Positions 23,927 through 33,832 of a DNA stretch of 60,446 nt are shown one piece after another. This stretch comes from Pseudomonas pudica (GTDB lineage: Bacteria; Pseudomonadota; Gammaproteobacteria; Pseudomonadales; Pseudomonadaceae). The DNA lies in NCBI RefSeq assembly GCF_015680405.1, contig NZ_JADLJS010000035.1:1-60446 (forward strand), given 5' to 3'. The notes under the pieces are model-generated. The model saw nothing but the letters and a program-made list of their open reading frames with translations, was not told the DNA's origin and did no database searches. Every line of letters starts with the position of its first letter. Positions within the stretch are counted from its first letter, which is position 1. Position numbers and translations under genes: made by a program.

Positions 23927-24630
23927 CAGACGGCCTGCGCCAAGGTGGCGGTGACGCCGCCGTCGGCATCGCGCCGGCAGGCCATGCGCAGCACGCTCAA
24001 CCCGGCCCGGCGTGCCAGCGCTTCGTCATGGGTGGCGAGCACGCAGGTCACCTGGCGCGCCTGTGCTTCGCGCAGCAGCAACTGCATGACCCGCTCGGCG
24101 TTCACCGGGTCCAGCGCAGCGGTAGGCTCGTCGGCCAGCAACAAGGCCGGCGCATGCGCCAGGGCCCGGGCGCAGCTGACCCGCTGACGTTGCCCCAGCG
24201 ACAACGCGGCGGGCTTCTTGGCCAGCTGGTCATGCACATCCAGCGCCTCGGCCAGGCGTTCGACGCTGCCGTCCTCGCCCAGCCCCAACAGCTGCCGTGG
24301 CAGGCGGATATTGCCACGCACATCGAGGAAACCGAGCAACCCACCGGCCTGCAGCACATAGCCCAGCTGGCGGCTGCGCAGCGCCGCCAACTGATCGAGG
24401 CGGCGCTGGCGCCACAGGCCAGCCACATCGGTGCCGGCGAAGACGAAGCCCTCGGCGGCATCCGGCGCCAGCACCAGCGCCAGCAGGTCGAGCAAGGTAC
24501 TCTTGCCGCAGCCGCTGGGGCCGACCAGCGCCACCCGTGCCCCTGCAGCCAGCTGCAGCCGGTCGATCTGCAGGCTGTAGCGCTGGGCCCCCTGGCCGCG
24601 CGTCTTGCGCACCGCGTGCAGGCTGATCAT
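23926..24630 (-). CDS. tagT: T6SS-associated ABC ATPase TagT
   Basis: A 234-residue LolD-like ATP-binding subunit. Motifs in order are Walker A GPSGCGKST, the Q-loop region YVLQAGGLLGFLDV, the signature LSLGQRQRVSCARAL, Walker B ALLLADEPTAALD and the switch His in VLATHDEAL. ATG 24630 shares one base with the ppkA stop (TGATG), and its stop shares one base with the tagS start. It powers TagS in the TagQRST module. The open frame extends far upstream of this ATG antisense-like into ppkA, which is discarded. Confidence 0.92.
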   Translation of the reverse strand: MISLHAVRKTRGQGAQRYSLQIDRLQLAAGARVALVGPSGCGKSTLLDLLALVLAPDAAEGFVFAGTDVAGLWRQRRLDQLAALRSRQLGYVLQAGGLLGFLDVRGNIRLPRQLLGLGEDGSVERLAEALDVHDQLAKKPAALSLGQRQRVSCARALAHAPALLLADEPTAALDPVNAERVMQLLLREAQARQVTCVLATHDEALARRAGLSVLRMACRRDADGGVTATLAQAV

Positions 24631-27629
24631 CACGGCAACGTCGACAGCGGTACACGGTACAGGGCATCGCCCGGCTCGGCCTTGCCGAAGCGCACCCAGT
24701 TGGCCATGTCGTTGTGGAAGGTTTCGTACAGGCGGATCTTCGAGTCCAGTTCGTCGATGAAATCCTCCTGTTCGGCCACCGACAGCGACAGCCACAGGTC
24801 CTCGGTCATGCTCAGGGACTTGCTGCGGTACGGCAGGCCTTCGAGGTATTCGCCCAGTACCCCGCCCTGGGCCAGGTTTGCGCCCTTGCGCAGGGCGCCC
24901 GGGTCGCGGCTCATGTAGGCGCTCGCGCTGGCGATCTCGTTGAAGAAATCACCCGGCGAACTGCGGGTCTTGCGCGCGGCGTCGACGATCAGCTTCAGCG
25001 ACTGCTGCAGGTCATTGAGTTGCAGCTTGGTCAGCATCACGCACACCTGCAGGCTCGGCAACGCCGGGTTGGCCAGGTCATGGTCGGCGGCCCAGGCGCT
25101 GACCAGTTGCGGCGCCTGGCTGGCGCCGTTACGGCCGAGGAAGTCCATGTGCATGGCATAACCGATTGCCTGGGACTTCGCCGCCAGGCTCGCGCCCGAA
25201 CCCAATTGGGGCAACGGCTGTGGCTGTTGTTCACGCACCTGGTGCACCAGTTCGGCGAACGTCGAGCCGATCTCGCGCACGCGCTCGCCAAAGGCGCCCA
25301 CATCGCCGCCCGGCACCCCCACGTACAGGTCACCGATCTGTGGGTTGCTGTCGGCAGTGAGTACGCGGTACTGGCTTTCCGCAGCGCCATGGTTTTTCGC
25401 GCCGGCCGGGGTACGCAGGTGCAGGGCGTAGATCCTGATCTGCTTGCTCAACGCAGCCTGGCGAACCTCGGCCTCGTTCATCTGTGTGCTGCTGTAAGGG
25501 TCGTTCTTGCGCAGGGCACCGGCATCGCTGACCAGCAGGACGATGCGCCCGCCATAGCCCGACCAGTCCATGCCCTCCACGGCCTGCATCACGCCGGCAA
25601 AGGCATCTTCGTTGAACGAATGGCTGGAGACGCTGGTGGCTTTGACCTGCGCGGCAGCCTTGAGGAAGCGCGCCGGATCGCGGCCCTCCTCCAGGCTGAC
25701 CAGGGTCTTGCTCAGGTAGTCCAGGCCCGGGGTGCGCTTGACGCTGTTGCGAAAGCCCACCAGGCCGAAGCTGACGTTGTCCAGCTCGCCCTGCGCAGCC
25801 AGTTGCGCCTGCAGTTCGCTGACCACCTGGCGCACGCGGTCGATGTAGGGTTGCATCGACACGGACGTGTCGACCACCAGGACGATGCCGGTACGGAAGC
25901 GGTTGTCCGTCGCCACGGCCGCACCAGCAGCCGTGGCCGCCTGGCCGCGAACGCTGCTGCCGGGGTCGATGGAGGCGACGTTGAGCAACTGCACCGGCTG
26001 GCCGTCGGCGCCGAAGCTTTCGCGGTAGTCGAAGATCGGCATCAGGTAGAACTGGTTCTGCGGCACCGCGCTGGCGGCCGGCTCCAGGGCCAGCACCTGA
26101 GGCACCTGATCGGGCTCGTTCTGCGCCTTGAGCAGGTCGGCACGGGCCTTGCCGGTGTCATCGAGCAGCTGCTGCAGGTCGTCGGCCTGGCGCATGAACA
26201 TCACCGGTGAACGGCCGGAACGCTCGGTGAACTTCAGTACCAGGCTTTGCTTCCAGTCGCTGGTCTGTGCAGCCGGCAACCAGCCGTCGCGCTGGCCGCT
26301 GCTGGAGGCGCCCACTTCCAGCCATGGCTGGCCATCGATGTCCTTGCGCTGGTACACGTACAGTACCGAGAACGCCGGCAGTGGCTCACCCGCGCTGTCA
26401 CCGGGCAGTGCCCGCAATTGCGCTTCGGGCTTGGTCAGCACGCGTTGGAACAGGGTTTTCTTGCCCGGCATCAGCAAAGGCCGGCCGTCTTCGCTGGCAG
26501 CTGGCGGCGGAGTGGTTGCCGTAAGCGGGTCGCTCGCGGTTTGCACCACCGGTGGCTGCGCAGCCGGTTGGTCGCTGTCACTGCGCAACCAGAATAAGGT
26601 CGCGCCCAGGCCCAGCGCCGCGGCGATGGCCACGGCCAGCAAGGCCTTGGCCGGCATGCCCGAGGCTGGTTTCGGCGGCGCAGCAGGCCCGGACCGCGAC
26701 GGCTGCGTTGCAGGCGCGGGTGAGGCGACCGGCTCGACCGCGACCTGCGGAATATCGATGGATACCGGCGTCAGCCCGCCAAGGTCGGCCTTGCCCGGCA
26801 TCGCGGCCGGCAAAGGCCGGATCACCGTGGTGTCCTGGTCATCGGCAGGCAAGCGGTCGAGTGCAGCCAGCAACGCGTCGGCATCGGCAAAGCGTTGATC
26901 GGGGTCCTTGGCCAGCAGCTTGCGCAGGATGTCCTGGTAGCGCCCGTGCTCGATGGGCAGCTCCGGCAGGGGCTCGGTCAGGTGGGCCAGTGCGGTCGAC
27001 AACGCATCGGTGCCACGGTAGGGCAGCTCGCCGACAAGGATCTCGTACAGCACCACCCCAAGCGCATACAGGTCGGCGCGGCCGTCGATGTCCATGCCCC
27101 GCGCCTGCTCCGGGCTCATGTAGCTCGGGGTGCCGACGGCGAAGCCAGCCTGGGTGAACTGGGTGCGGTCATCCAGCGACTTGGCGATGCCGAAGTCCGA
27201 GAGCACTGCCGTGCCGTCGGCGCGGAACAGGATGTTGGCCGGTTTCACGTCGCGGTGCACCAGCCCCTGGCCGTGGGCATAACCCAGCGCCTGGGCGATC
27301 TGCCGCACGTACAGCAAGCCCTGCTCGGGGGCAAGCCCGGCGGCGATGCGCTCCTTGAGGGTGCCGCTGGGCAGGTACTCCATGGCCATGTAGTACAGCT
27401 CGCCGACGTTGCCGATGTCATGGATGGTGGCGATGTGCGGGTGCGCCAGCCGCGCCAAGGTGCGCCCTTCGCGCAGGAAGCGCTCGCAGAAGGTGGGGTC
27501 GGCGGCAAGGCTCGCGGCCATCACCTTCAGCGCCACCTTGCGCTGCAGCGAGCGCTGGGTGGCCAGATAGACACTGGCCATGGCGCCCTGGCCAATCTCG
27601 CTGTCGATGTCGAATCCGGGAATCTGCAT
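24630..27629 (-). CDS. ppkA: Ser/Thr protein kinase PpkA with VWA domain
   Basis: PpkA is the membrane kinase that phosphorylates Fha1 to trigger T6SS assembly. The 999-residue protein has a cytoplasmic kinase domain with the glycine loop GQGAMASVY (13-21), catalytic Lys35, HRDVKPAN (125-132), DFG (145-147) and the APE-like GTPSYMSPE. A Pro-rich linker and one TM helix (about 327-347) follow. The periplasmic part contains an SH3-like stretch and a VWA domain with a MIDAS motif DTSVS (587-591). ATG 27629, 15 bases after the pppA stop with GAAGAG upstream, is preferred to a TTG start six codons earlier that overlaps the pppA stop. Dimerisation through the periplasmic part is known for the family. 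Confidence 0.95.
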   Translation of the reverse strand: MQIPGFDIDSEIGQGAMASVYLATQRSLQRKVALKVMAASLAADPTFCERFLREGRTLARLAHPHIATIHDIGNVGELYYMAMEYLPSGTLKERIAAGLAPEQGLLYVRQIAQALGYAHGQGLVHRDVKPANILFRADGTAVLSDFGIAKSLDDRTQFTQAGFAVGTPSYMSPEQARGMDIDGRADLYALGVVLYEILVGELPYRGTDALSTALAHLTEPLPELPIEHGRYQDILRKLLAKDPDQRFADADALLAALDRLPADDQDTTVIRPLPAAMPGKADLGGLTPVSIDIPQVAVEPVASPAPATQPSRSGPAAPPKPASGMPAKALLAVAIAAALGLGATLFWLRSDSDQPAAQPPVVQTASDPLTATTPPPAASEDGRPLLMPGKKTLFQRVLTKPEAQLRALPGDSAGEPLPAFSVLYVYQRKDIDGQPWLEVGASSSGQRDGWLPAAQTSDWKQSLVLKFTERSGRSPVMFMRQADDLQQLLDDTGKARADLLKAQNEPDQVPQVLALEPAASAVPQNQFYLMPIFDYRESFGADGQPVQLLNVASIDPGSSVRGQAATAAGAAVATDNRFRTGIVLVVDTSVSMQPYIDRVRQVVSELQAQLAAQGELDNVSFGLVGFRNSVKRTPGLDYLSKTLVSLEEGRDPARFLKAAAQVKATSVSSHSFNEDAFAGVMQAVEGMDWSGYGGRIVLLVSDAGALRKNDPYSSTQMNEAEVRQAALSKQIRIYALHLRTPAGAKNHGAAESQYRVLTADSNPQIGDLYVGVPGGDVGAFGERVREIGSTFAELVHQVREQQPQPLPQLGSGASLAAKSQAIGYAMHMDFLGRNGASQAPQLVSAWAADHDLANPALPSLQVCVMLTKLQLNDLQQSLKLIVDAARKTRSSPGDFFNEIASASAYMSRDPGALRKGANLAQGGVLGEYLEGLPYRSKSLSMTEDLWLSLSVAEQEDFIDELDSKIRLYETFHNDMANWVRFGKAEPGDALYRVPLSTLP

Positions 27630-27643
27630 GTTCGGTGTGCTCT

Positions 27644-28363
27644 TCAATTCGCCTTCACCACCACGGCGGTGATGTTGTCAGGGGCGCCACGGGTCAGCCC
27701 CAGGTGCACCAGGCTGCGAACCACTTGATAGGGGTCGGCGTGGCCGAGCACGTCGGCGATCTCGTGGTCTTCGGCGGTCTTGTTCAAGCCGTCGCTGCAC
27801 AGCAGATAGGTGTCGCCGGGCTTTACCTGCACATCCACCGCCTGCAGCTCAAGCTGGTCCTCGACGCCGATGGCGCGGGTGACGATGTTGCCGCGCGGGT
27901 GCACGCGGGCTTCGGCCTCGTTGAGCAGGCCGCTGTCCTGCAGTTCCTGGACGTAGCTGTGGTCATGCGACAGTCGCTCGATGCAGCCATCGCGCAGCCG
28001 ATACAGCCGGCTGTCCCCGGCCCACAGGCCTACGGCGCGGTCCCCACGGGCCGCCAGGACCACCACCGTGCTGCCCATCATCGCCACGCCCCGGCGCAAG
28101 GTCTCCTCGCGCACGGCGCGGTTTACCCGTGCCAGGGTGTCACGCAGGGCCTGGGTGAAATCCTCCAGCCCATCGACGAGCGGCAACTGGCGCAGGCTGT
28201 CCACGGCCAGGCTGCTCACATAGTCACCGGCGGCATGCCCACCCATGCCGTCGGCAACGGCCCACAGGCCATCCCAGGTCAGCTCCAGGCAGGCGTCTTC
28301 GTTGATCTTGCGGACCATGCCTACATGGCTGTAGCTGGCCGCGCTGTAGTGCACCCGGCTCAT
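27644..28363 (-). CDS. pppA: PP2C-family phosphatase PppA
   Basis: PppA reverses PpkA phosphorylation of Fha and so limits T6SS firing. The 239 residues contain the PP2C metal-binding motifs: KINEDACLE near the N-terminus, VADGMGGHAAG, GSTVVVLAARGDRAVGLWAGDSRLY, LLCSDGLNK and GAPDNITAVVV. It overlaps tagF upstream by four bases (ATGA) and precedes ppkA by 15 bases, the P. aeruginosa order. Confidence 0.95.
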   Translation of the reverse strand: MSRVHYSAASYSHVGMVRKINEDACLELTWDGLWAVADGMGGHAAGDYVSSLAVDSLRQLPLVDGLEDFTQALRDTLARVNRAVREETLRRGVAMMGSTVVVLAARGDRAVGLWAGDSRLYRLRDGCIERLSHDHSYVQELQDSGLLNEAEARVHPRGNIVTRAIGVEDQLELQAVDVQVKPGDTYLLCSDGLNKTAEDHEIADVLGHADPYQVVRSLVHLGLTRGAPDNITAVVVKAN

Positions 28364-29016
28364 GCTGGTATTGCCTCGCTGCCTAGCAGGAACGCGGCGA
28401 ACTGGTCGCTGCGCGGCAGGCCCTGGCTACGCAGCAGGCCAGGTGCGATCCGCTCGCTGCCCAGCCCCCACCACAGGCTCATGCCCTCGCAGGCGCATTC
28501 GGCCAGTGCCAACGCCCTGCCCTGCGGTGTGATGCCGTCCAGCCGCTGCAACCCGCCCACGGCCACACGTGCCCCCTGCAGCAGCGGCCGGGGTTGGTCG
28601 AAAGGCTGCAAGGCTGCCTCGAAGTGCTCGAAGGCTGCATCCGCTTCAAGCGTGCCCAGCAACGCCGCCTCGACACCTTCGAACCACTCATCGGCCCCGC
28701 CAACGATGCCTGCGATCGCCACCCCGGGCTCCAGCACCTGCGCCACGCTCAGCGGAAAATACCGCCCCACCCGGTCAATGCTCGGCATCAGCACGCCAAC
28801 CACCGCATCCGGGCCACACACACCAGGCGCCAGGGCAAAGCGCCACAACGGGCTGACCAGGTAGGCCTGCAGCCAGGCCTCGCCAAGCGCCTGCTGGCTG
28901 GCCTGGATACCGGCGGCCAGCCACTGGTCCCAGGGCTGGATGAAGGTCTGCGGCAAGCCACGGCTGACGAAGTCGCCGCGGCAGGCCAGTTTTCCGTAGA
29001 AACCCACGTCGTTCAC
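28360..29016 (-). CDS. tagF: T6SS post-translational repressor TagF
   Basis: TagF represses H1-T6SS activity post-translationally, independently of the kinase pathway, in P. aeruginosa (where it can also bind Fha). The 218-residue protein begins with the family motif VGFYGKLACRGDFVSRGLP and contains PLWRFALAPGVCG, VGVLMPSIDRVGRYFPL and a C-terminal SLWWGLGSE. The start is a GTG at 29016 that overlaps the tssM stop (GTGA); no upstream ATG belongs to this frame with support, since the longer frame is antisense-like within tssM. Translation is likely coupled to tssM. Confidence 0.9.
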   Translation of the reverse strand: MNDVGFYGKLACRGDFVSRGLPQTFIQPWDQWLAAGIQASQQALGEAWLQAYLVSPLWRFALAPGVCGPDAVVGVLMPSIDRVGRYFPLSVAQVLEPGVAIAGIVGGADEWFEGVEAALLGTLEADAAFEHFEAALQPFDQPRPLLQGARVAVGGLQRLDGITPQGRALALAECACEGMSLWWGLGSERIAPGLLRSQGLPRSDQFAAFLLGSEAIPA

Positions 29017-32000
29017 AGATGCTCCGGCAGGCTGAAACCGCTGACCACTCGGCTGCGGAACGGGTTGAAAGCGCTGCTGGCACGCAGCTCGTACGACACG
29101 CTGGCGCCATCCACGCGCAAACGCAGGTTGAAACGCTCCGGCGAGCTGCCAGCCACCAGGTCGGCCTGGTCGAGCAGGCGGAACCACGCCCATGGGCCCT
29201 CCACGGTCAGCCCCGAACGGCCACTGGCCGATGGCGGCGCGATCGACAGGCGAACCACGCCGATGCTGTTCGGGTTGGGCCACTGCAACGCCACCGGGCG
29301 GCTCGGGCCGTGGTCGTAGCTGACCTGCTGACCGTCCAGATCGAGCAGGAACTGGGTGATGCTGGCGTCCATCGCCACCGGCTTGAGCTCGAAACGCACG
29401 CTTGGCTGCAGGCCGTTACCGCTGCGGAAGAACGCATCGCGGATGGTCGCCGCGCGCTGGAAGGTGTACAGCACATTGCCGCTGATCCCGAGTTTCTGCG
29501 CAGCGCCCGGCTGCCAGCTCCAGGGCGTGCTGGAAGTATTGACGTAGGGCTGCAGGTACTTGCGGAAGTAGTTGTCCATCACCCCGCCGACCCCGAAGAA
29601 CTGGCCGAAGTCTTCCAGGGTGGCGTCACGCGAACTGCCGGCCACCAGCGGGTAGCGGCCGCTGAGCGACTGGCGGTAGACATTCAGCACTTCGCTGGCC
29701 CAGGCGGCATTGAGCTGGTTACGCACCCCGCCCATGACGATGCCATGGGTCGAGCCGAGTACCGAACTGACCAGGTTCTGCACCACCCTGGGCTGGCGCG
29801 CAGCACCCAGGGCTACCCGTTGCGCCGCAGCCTGGGCCTGGTTCTTGGCTTCGCCGAGCAAGGCATCGCCGCTGGCACCGACCATGGCGCTGACCTGCAC
29901 GTACAGCGCATTGAGGTCGGTGAGCAAGCCGTCGATGGCGGCGGGCTGGCCTTCGCCGCTGCCAACCAGCGCGGCCAGTTCGGCGAAGTGCGCGGTCACC
30001 GGGTCCTGCGTACGGGCTGCTGGGCTGTCAACGGGTAGCGGCGCGTCGCCAAGCAGACCGCCAAGGCGCTGGCGCAACTGGTCGACACCGGCCTGCTCGG
30101 CCTTGTCCTGGACCTTGTCGAGCGTGGTCGGCTGCGCCAGGTTGGTTTCACGGGCCACCGCCTGCAGCAGCTGCTTCAGCGGCGAGGTCGGCCCGGACAG
30201 CACCCGCAGCACATCGGCGGCTTGGCCAACGCTGGTGACAGGCACGACATCCAGGTCGTCGAGCAGGGCATCCCAGTGACGAATGTAATCCTGGTAGTAG
30301 AGTTGTTGCACATCATCGGCCAGGCGTTTGGCATCGCCCGCTTCGCCCGGCGTGCGGCCCAGCACCCAGCGCTCCTCGGCCAGCGTGGTGCTCTGCGCCA
30401 GGCTGGCGGCGAGAAATGCCTGCCGGTAGCCCTGAACGGTGAACAGCCCGGGCAGCGGCTCGCTCAGCGGCTTGCCGCTCTTGAAGCGAAACACCAGGGC
30501 GGCATCACGCCCGGCGGCGTCGCTGACGCGGAAGTCTTCGACCCCGCCTGGCAGCTTCTGGCGCTTGACCCGGTCGTAAACACGCTGGGCCACCGGCAAC
30601 TGCTGCAGCTGGCGACGGGTGTCGTCGATCAGGCGCTGGTCCAGGCGTGCGTTCGGCGGACGTTTCTCGAACAGCGCCGCCAGGTGCTGCCCCAGGGCTT
30701 GACGCAGGTCAGGCGCAAGGTCGCGGGGTAACTGGCGCTCCCAGTCGAGGGTGATCCAGGCCTTGATGAAGTCTGGGTCGTAATGCTCGGCATCGGCGAG
30801 CATCAGGTAGGCCTTGAGCCCTTCGTAGAGGTAGTCGGACGGCCCCCCGGCATACAGCTGTTCCTCGATACGGGTGACCAGGCGAGGGGCGAAAATGGCG
30901 ATCAGCAGCTTGCGGTACAGGCTCTGCGATTCGCTTTCGAGCATGTCGCCCTGATACAGGCCCAGGCCCTCGGCCCAGCTGGGAGGGTTGTCGGCCAAGT
31001 GGCGGACGGCGTTGAGCAGCGGCAGCACGTCGACCACGTTGCGCTGCGCAGGGCTGAGGCCTTGCACGCTTTTGCCCAGTGGCTGAAGGCGGCTGTCGAC
31101 CTCGGTGATGTATTGCTGGTTGGCCCGGTAACTGAGGGCCCACAAGGTCCCGACCAGCAGCACCAGGGCTACGCTCAGGGCCAGCGCACCACGGGCGATC
31201 CAACGGCGCCGCCGCTCCACCTTGGGGTTGCTGCCGACCAGGCCGCGCTCGGCGAAGGCCACGGCAGTGAACAGCCGCTCGATGAAATAGCTGCGCCCGC
31301 TACCGCTCTGGCGTGCCAGGTGCGCACGGTCAAGGCCCATGCTCTGGGCCATGCTGCCGATCAGTCGGTCGATGGGGCTGCCTTCCTGGGTACCGCTGGT
31401 GAAATACACACCGCGCAGCAACGCCCGCGCCTCGAAGGCGTTGGGCTTGAAGATGCCGTCGAGGAAAGCGTGGAGGTTGCCACGCAAGGCGGCGAACTGT
31501 TGCACGAAACCGTAGATAAGGTCGCGTCGGGCCGGGTCGCGTTCCTGTTGCAGGCGCTCGACCAGGCGCTCGCCGAGCCGCCGTTCGAGCAATGCGAACT
31601 CGTTGTCGAACTGCGCCAACGGGCCGTCAGCGCCCTGCTCGAGGGTATCCAGCGGGAAGGTCATGCCCCATACCTGGGCACGCTCGTCCTTGCCCAGGTT
31701 GTCGAAGAACTCCATGAAGCCCGGCACCAGGTCGAGCTTGGTCAGCATCAGGTACACCGGGAAGCGCACGCCCAGCTGGCTGTACAGCTCCTGGATGCGC
31801 GCACGGATCGCCACGGCGTGGGCGGCGCGCTCGGCGTCGCTGCCCAGCAGCAGGTCGGACAGGCTGATGGCGATGAATGCACCGTCGATGGGGCGGCGTG
31901 AGCGCTGGGTCTTGAGCAGGTCGAGAAAACCCAGCCAGGCCGCCTTGTCGACCTGGGCGTGGCTGTCCTGGGTGGTGTAGCGGCCGGCAGTGTCGAGCAG

Positions 32001-32522
32001 CACCGCCTGGTCGGTGAACCACCAGTCGCAGTTGCGCGTGCCGCCCACACCGCGGATGGCGCCCTCACCCAGTTGCGCCGCCAGCGGGAAGTGCAGGCCG
32101 GAGTTGACCAGCGCGGTGGTCTTGCCCGAGCCGGGCGGGCCGATGATCACGTACCACGGCAGCTCGTAAAGGTTGCGACGCTCGTCACCGCCCAGGCGGG
32201 CCTTCTTCAACAGGGCCAGGGCCTCGTCCATGCGCTGGCGCAGCGCCGCCAGCTCTTCGGTGGTGGCCACGCTGGCAGGGTCCGGGGCGGTTTCTGCGGC
32301 CAGGCTCTGCATGACCTTGGCCGCCTGCCGGCGCGCCTGCACGATGCGCCAGGCGCGGTAGCCGCCCCACAGGGCGAACAACAGGACGATCAGCAGCCAG
32401 CGTGGCGTGGGCGACGCCAGCATGTCCAGCAATGGCCCGACGAACCAGATGATCAGGCTCAGGGCGATCAGGCCCAGCAGCGGGATAACCCAGCGAATGA
32501 CAAAACTGAAAAACGCCTTCAC
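29013..32522 (-). CDS. tssM: T6SS membrane-complex protein TssM (IcmF)
   Basis: TssM spans the inner membrane and links TssL to TssJ in the trans-envelope complex. The 1169 residues have two N-terminal helices (about 10-30 and 42-58), a cytoplasmic NTPase-like domain with an intact P-loop GPPGSGKTT (128-136), a third helix near 445-465 and a large periplasmic region. The C-terminal domain shows WQPGAAQKLG and the IcmF-type PNSIGVVRLS and GPWAWFRLLDQA motifs. It overlaps tssL upstream by a few bases and tagF downstream by four. The P-loop is lost in some homologues, so nucleotide use is possible here. Confidence 0.95.
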   Translation of the reverse strand: MKAFFSFVIRWVIPLLGLIALSLIIWFVGPLLDMLASPTPRWLLIVLLFALWGGYRAWRIVQARRQAAKVMQSLAAETAPDPASVATTEELAALRQRMDEALALLKKARLGGDERRNLYELPWYVIIGPPGSGKTTALVNSGLHFPLAAQLGEGAIRGVGGTRNCDWWFTDQAVLLDTAGRYTTQDSHAQVDKAAWLGFLDLLKTQRSRRPIDGAFIAISLSDLLLGSDAERAAHAVAIRARIQELYSQLGVRFPVYLMLTKLDLVPGFMEFFDNLGKDERAQVWGMTFPLDTLEQGADGPLAQFDNEFALLERRLGERLVERLQQERDPARRDLIYGFVQQFAALRGNLHAFLDGIFKPNAFEARALLRGVYFTSGTQEGSPIDRLIGSMAQSMGLDRAHLARQSGSGRSYFIERLFTAVAFAERGLVGSNPKVERRRRWIARGALALSVALVLLVGTLWALSYRANQQYITEVDSRLQPLGKSVQGLSPAQRNVVDVLPLLNAVRHLADNPPSWAEGLGLYQGDMLESESQSLYRKLLIAIFAPRLVTRIEEQLYAGGPSDYLYEGLKAYLMLADAEHYDPDFIKAWITLDWERQLPRDLAPDLRQALGQHLAALFEKRPPNARLDQRLIDDTRRQLQQLPVAQRVYDRVKRQKLPGGVEDFRVSDAAGRDAALVFRFKSGKPLSEPLPGLFTVQGYRQAFLAASLAQSTTLAEERWVLGRTPGEAGDAKRLADDVQQLYYQDYIRHWDALLDDLDVVPVTSVGQAADVLRVLSGPTSPLKQLLQAVARETNLAQPTTLDKVQDKAEQAGVDQLRQRLGGLLGDAPLPVDSPAARTQDPVTAHFAELAALVGSGEGQPAAIDGLLTDLNALYVQVSAMVGASGDALLGEAKNQAQAAAQRVALGAARQPRVVQNLVSSVLGSTHGIVMGGVRNQLNAAWASEVLNVYRQSLSGRYPLVAGSSRDATLEDFGQFFGVGGVMDNYFRKYLQPYVNTSSTPWSWQPGAAQKLGISGNVLYTFQRAATIRDAFFRSGNGLQPSVRFELKPVAMDASITQFLLDLDGQQVSYDHGPSRPVALQWPNPNSIGVVRLSIAPPSASGRSGLTVEGPWAWFRLLDQADLVAGSSPERFNLRLRVDGASVSYELRASSAFNPFRSRVVSGFSLPEHL

Positions 32523-33826
32523 TCGACGCCCTCCGCCAGAACGGTGATTTCAACCCGGCGATTCTTCGCCCGGCCCTGCGCGGTGTCGTTCGACGCCAGG
32601 GGTTCGGTGTCGCTCAGCCCTTGCGCGCTGAAGCGCTCGGGTTGCCCGGTGCGCGCGGCGAGGATGCCCTTGACTTCTTCGGCGCGCGCCTGGGACAACG
32701 CCCAGTTGGATGGGAAGCGCAACGTCGCGATGCGCTGGTTGTCGCTGTGCCCGGTGACCCGAACATTGCCCTTGACCTTGGCCACAGCCTCGGCGATGCG
32801 CAGCATCAGCGGCTGGAAATCGCCCTTGATGCTGGCGCTGGCGCTGGCGAACAGCTCGTCGCCGCGAATGGTCACCACCGAACGGTCGACCGCGTCTTCG
32901 ACGGAAACCCGGCCGGCCTTGATGTCATCGGCGAGGAACCCGGCCAGGCGCGGGCGCTCAACTGGCTTGGGCTGCAGCACCGGGCGGTCCATGGCTTGTA
33001 CCGGGATTTCGCCCAGTGCGTGGATACCCCGGAACACCGGCTCGGCATCGGCGGCCAGCTTCAGGCGCAGGCCGAACAGCAGCAGCAACAGCAATGCCAC
33101 GGCCACCGCCAGGCCCACCCATGGCGGCACGAACTGGGCCAGGCGGTCACGGCTGACGGCCACCCCACGCCAGTGTGGCGAGAGTTCGCGCTCACGCTCG
33201 CCACGGGCGCTGCGAATTGCCGCAGCGGTGCGCTCGCGCAGCGCTTCGAGCTGGGCGCGGCCATCGTTCATGACCCGGTAGCGGCCCTCGAAGCCTAGGC
33301 TGGTACACAGGTACAACAGCTCCAGCAGGTTGAGGCGTTCGCGCGGGCTCTGCAGGCAATGCTCCATCAGCTGGAACACCTTCTCACCGCCCCAGGCCTC
33401 GTTGTGCACCGTGATCAGCAAGCTCTGGCGGCTCCAGTCGCTGGCACTGCCCCACGGCGTGCTGAGCACCGCCTCGTCCAGCGCGGTGCACAGCGCATAG
33501 CGCGCCAGCAGCACTTCGTTGCGCACCACCCCGGCGGCTTCGGCACGGGTCTCGAACTGGCGCAGATACGCCAGCAACTGCGCTCGCAGGCTGGCCGGCG
33601 CCGAATGAGCGATGGTGTTGCGCAGGCGGGTAAGCAAGGCCAGCAACGGCCCGGCCGCCTGCTCGAGTGGGTTGAGACCCACGCCCTGGCCAGGCGCCAG
33701 GGGCTCGGCCGGTACCTGCAACGGTGTCGGCTGCGGCGCTGGCGCGGCGGGTTGCGGGGCAGCACGGCCACCGGGGCGCGGCATGAACTGGGTACGGTCG
33801 TTGGCCTGCGGATCGTCCGGGTGCAT
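32519..33826 (-). CDS. tssL: T6SS membrane-complex protein TssL with C-terminal OmpA domain
   Basis: TssL (IcmH/DotU) joins TssM in the inner membrane. The 435-residue protein has a Pro/Ala-rich N-terminus, the cytoplasmic DotU helical domain (NPLEQAAGPLLALLTRLR, CTALDEAVLSTPWG, WGGEKVFQLME), one TM helix (about 228-248) and a periplasmic OmpA-like peptidoglycan-binding domain (GDFQPLMLRIAEAVAKVKG, VTGHSDNQRI, ALSQARAEEVK, NRRVEITV), making it an evolved TssL. Both GTG 33829 and ATG 33826 follow GAGGA; the ATG is listed. It starts seven bases after the tssK stop. Confidence 0.95.
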   Translation of the reverse strand: MHPDDPQANDRTQFMPRPGGRAAPQPAAPAPQPTPLQVPAEPLAPGQGVGLNPLEQAAGPLLALLTRLRNTIAHSAPASLRAQLLAYLRQFETRAEAAGVVRNEVLLARYALCTALDEAVLSTPWGSASDWSRQSLLITVHNEAWGGEKVFQLMEHCLQSPRERLNLLELLYLCTSLGFEGRYRVMNDGRAQLEALRERTAAAIRSARGERERELSPHWRGVAVSRDRLAQFVPPWVGLAVAVALLLLLLFGLRLKLAADAEPVFRGIHALGEIPVQAMDRPVLQPKPVERPRLAGFLADDIKAGRVSVEDAVDRSVVTIRGDELFASASASIKGDFQPLMLRIAEAVAKVKGNVRVTGHSDNQRIATLRFPSNWALSQARAEEVKGILAARTGQPERFSAQGLSDTEPLASNDTAQGRAKNRRVEITVLAEGVE

Positions 33827-33832
33827 CACGGG

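Noticed and set aside
27630..27647. TTG start for ppkA overlapping the pppA stop
   Set aside because: The ATG six codons downstream has a ribosome site at workable spacing and needs no rare start codon; the TTG cannot be excluded.
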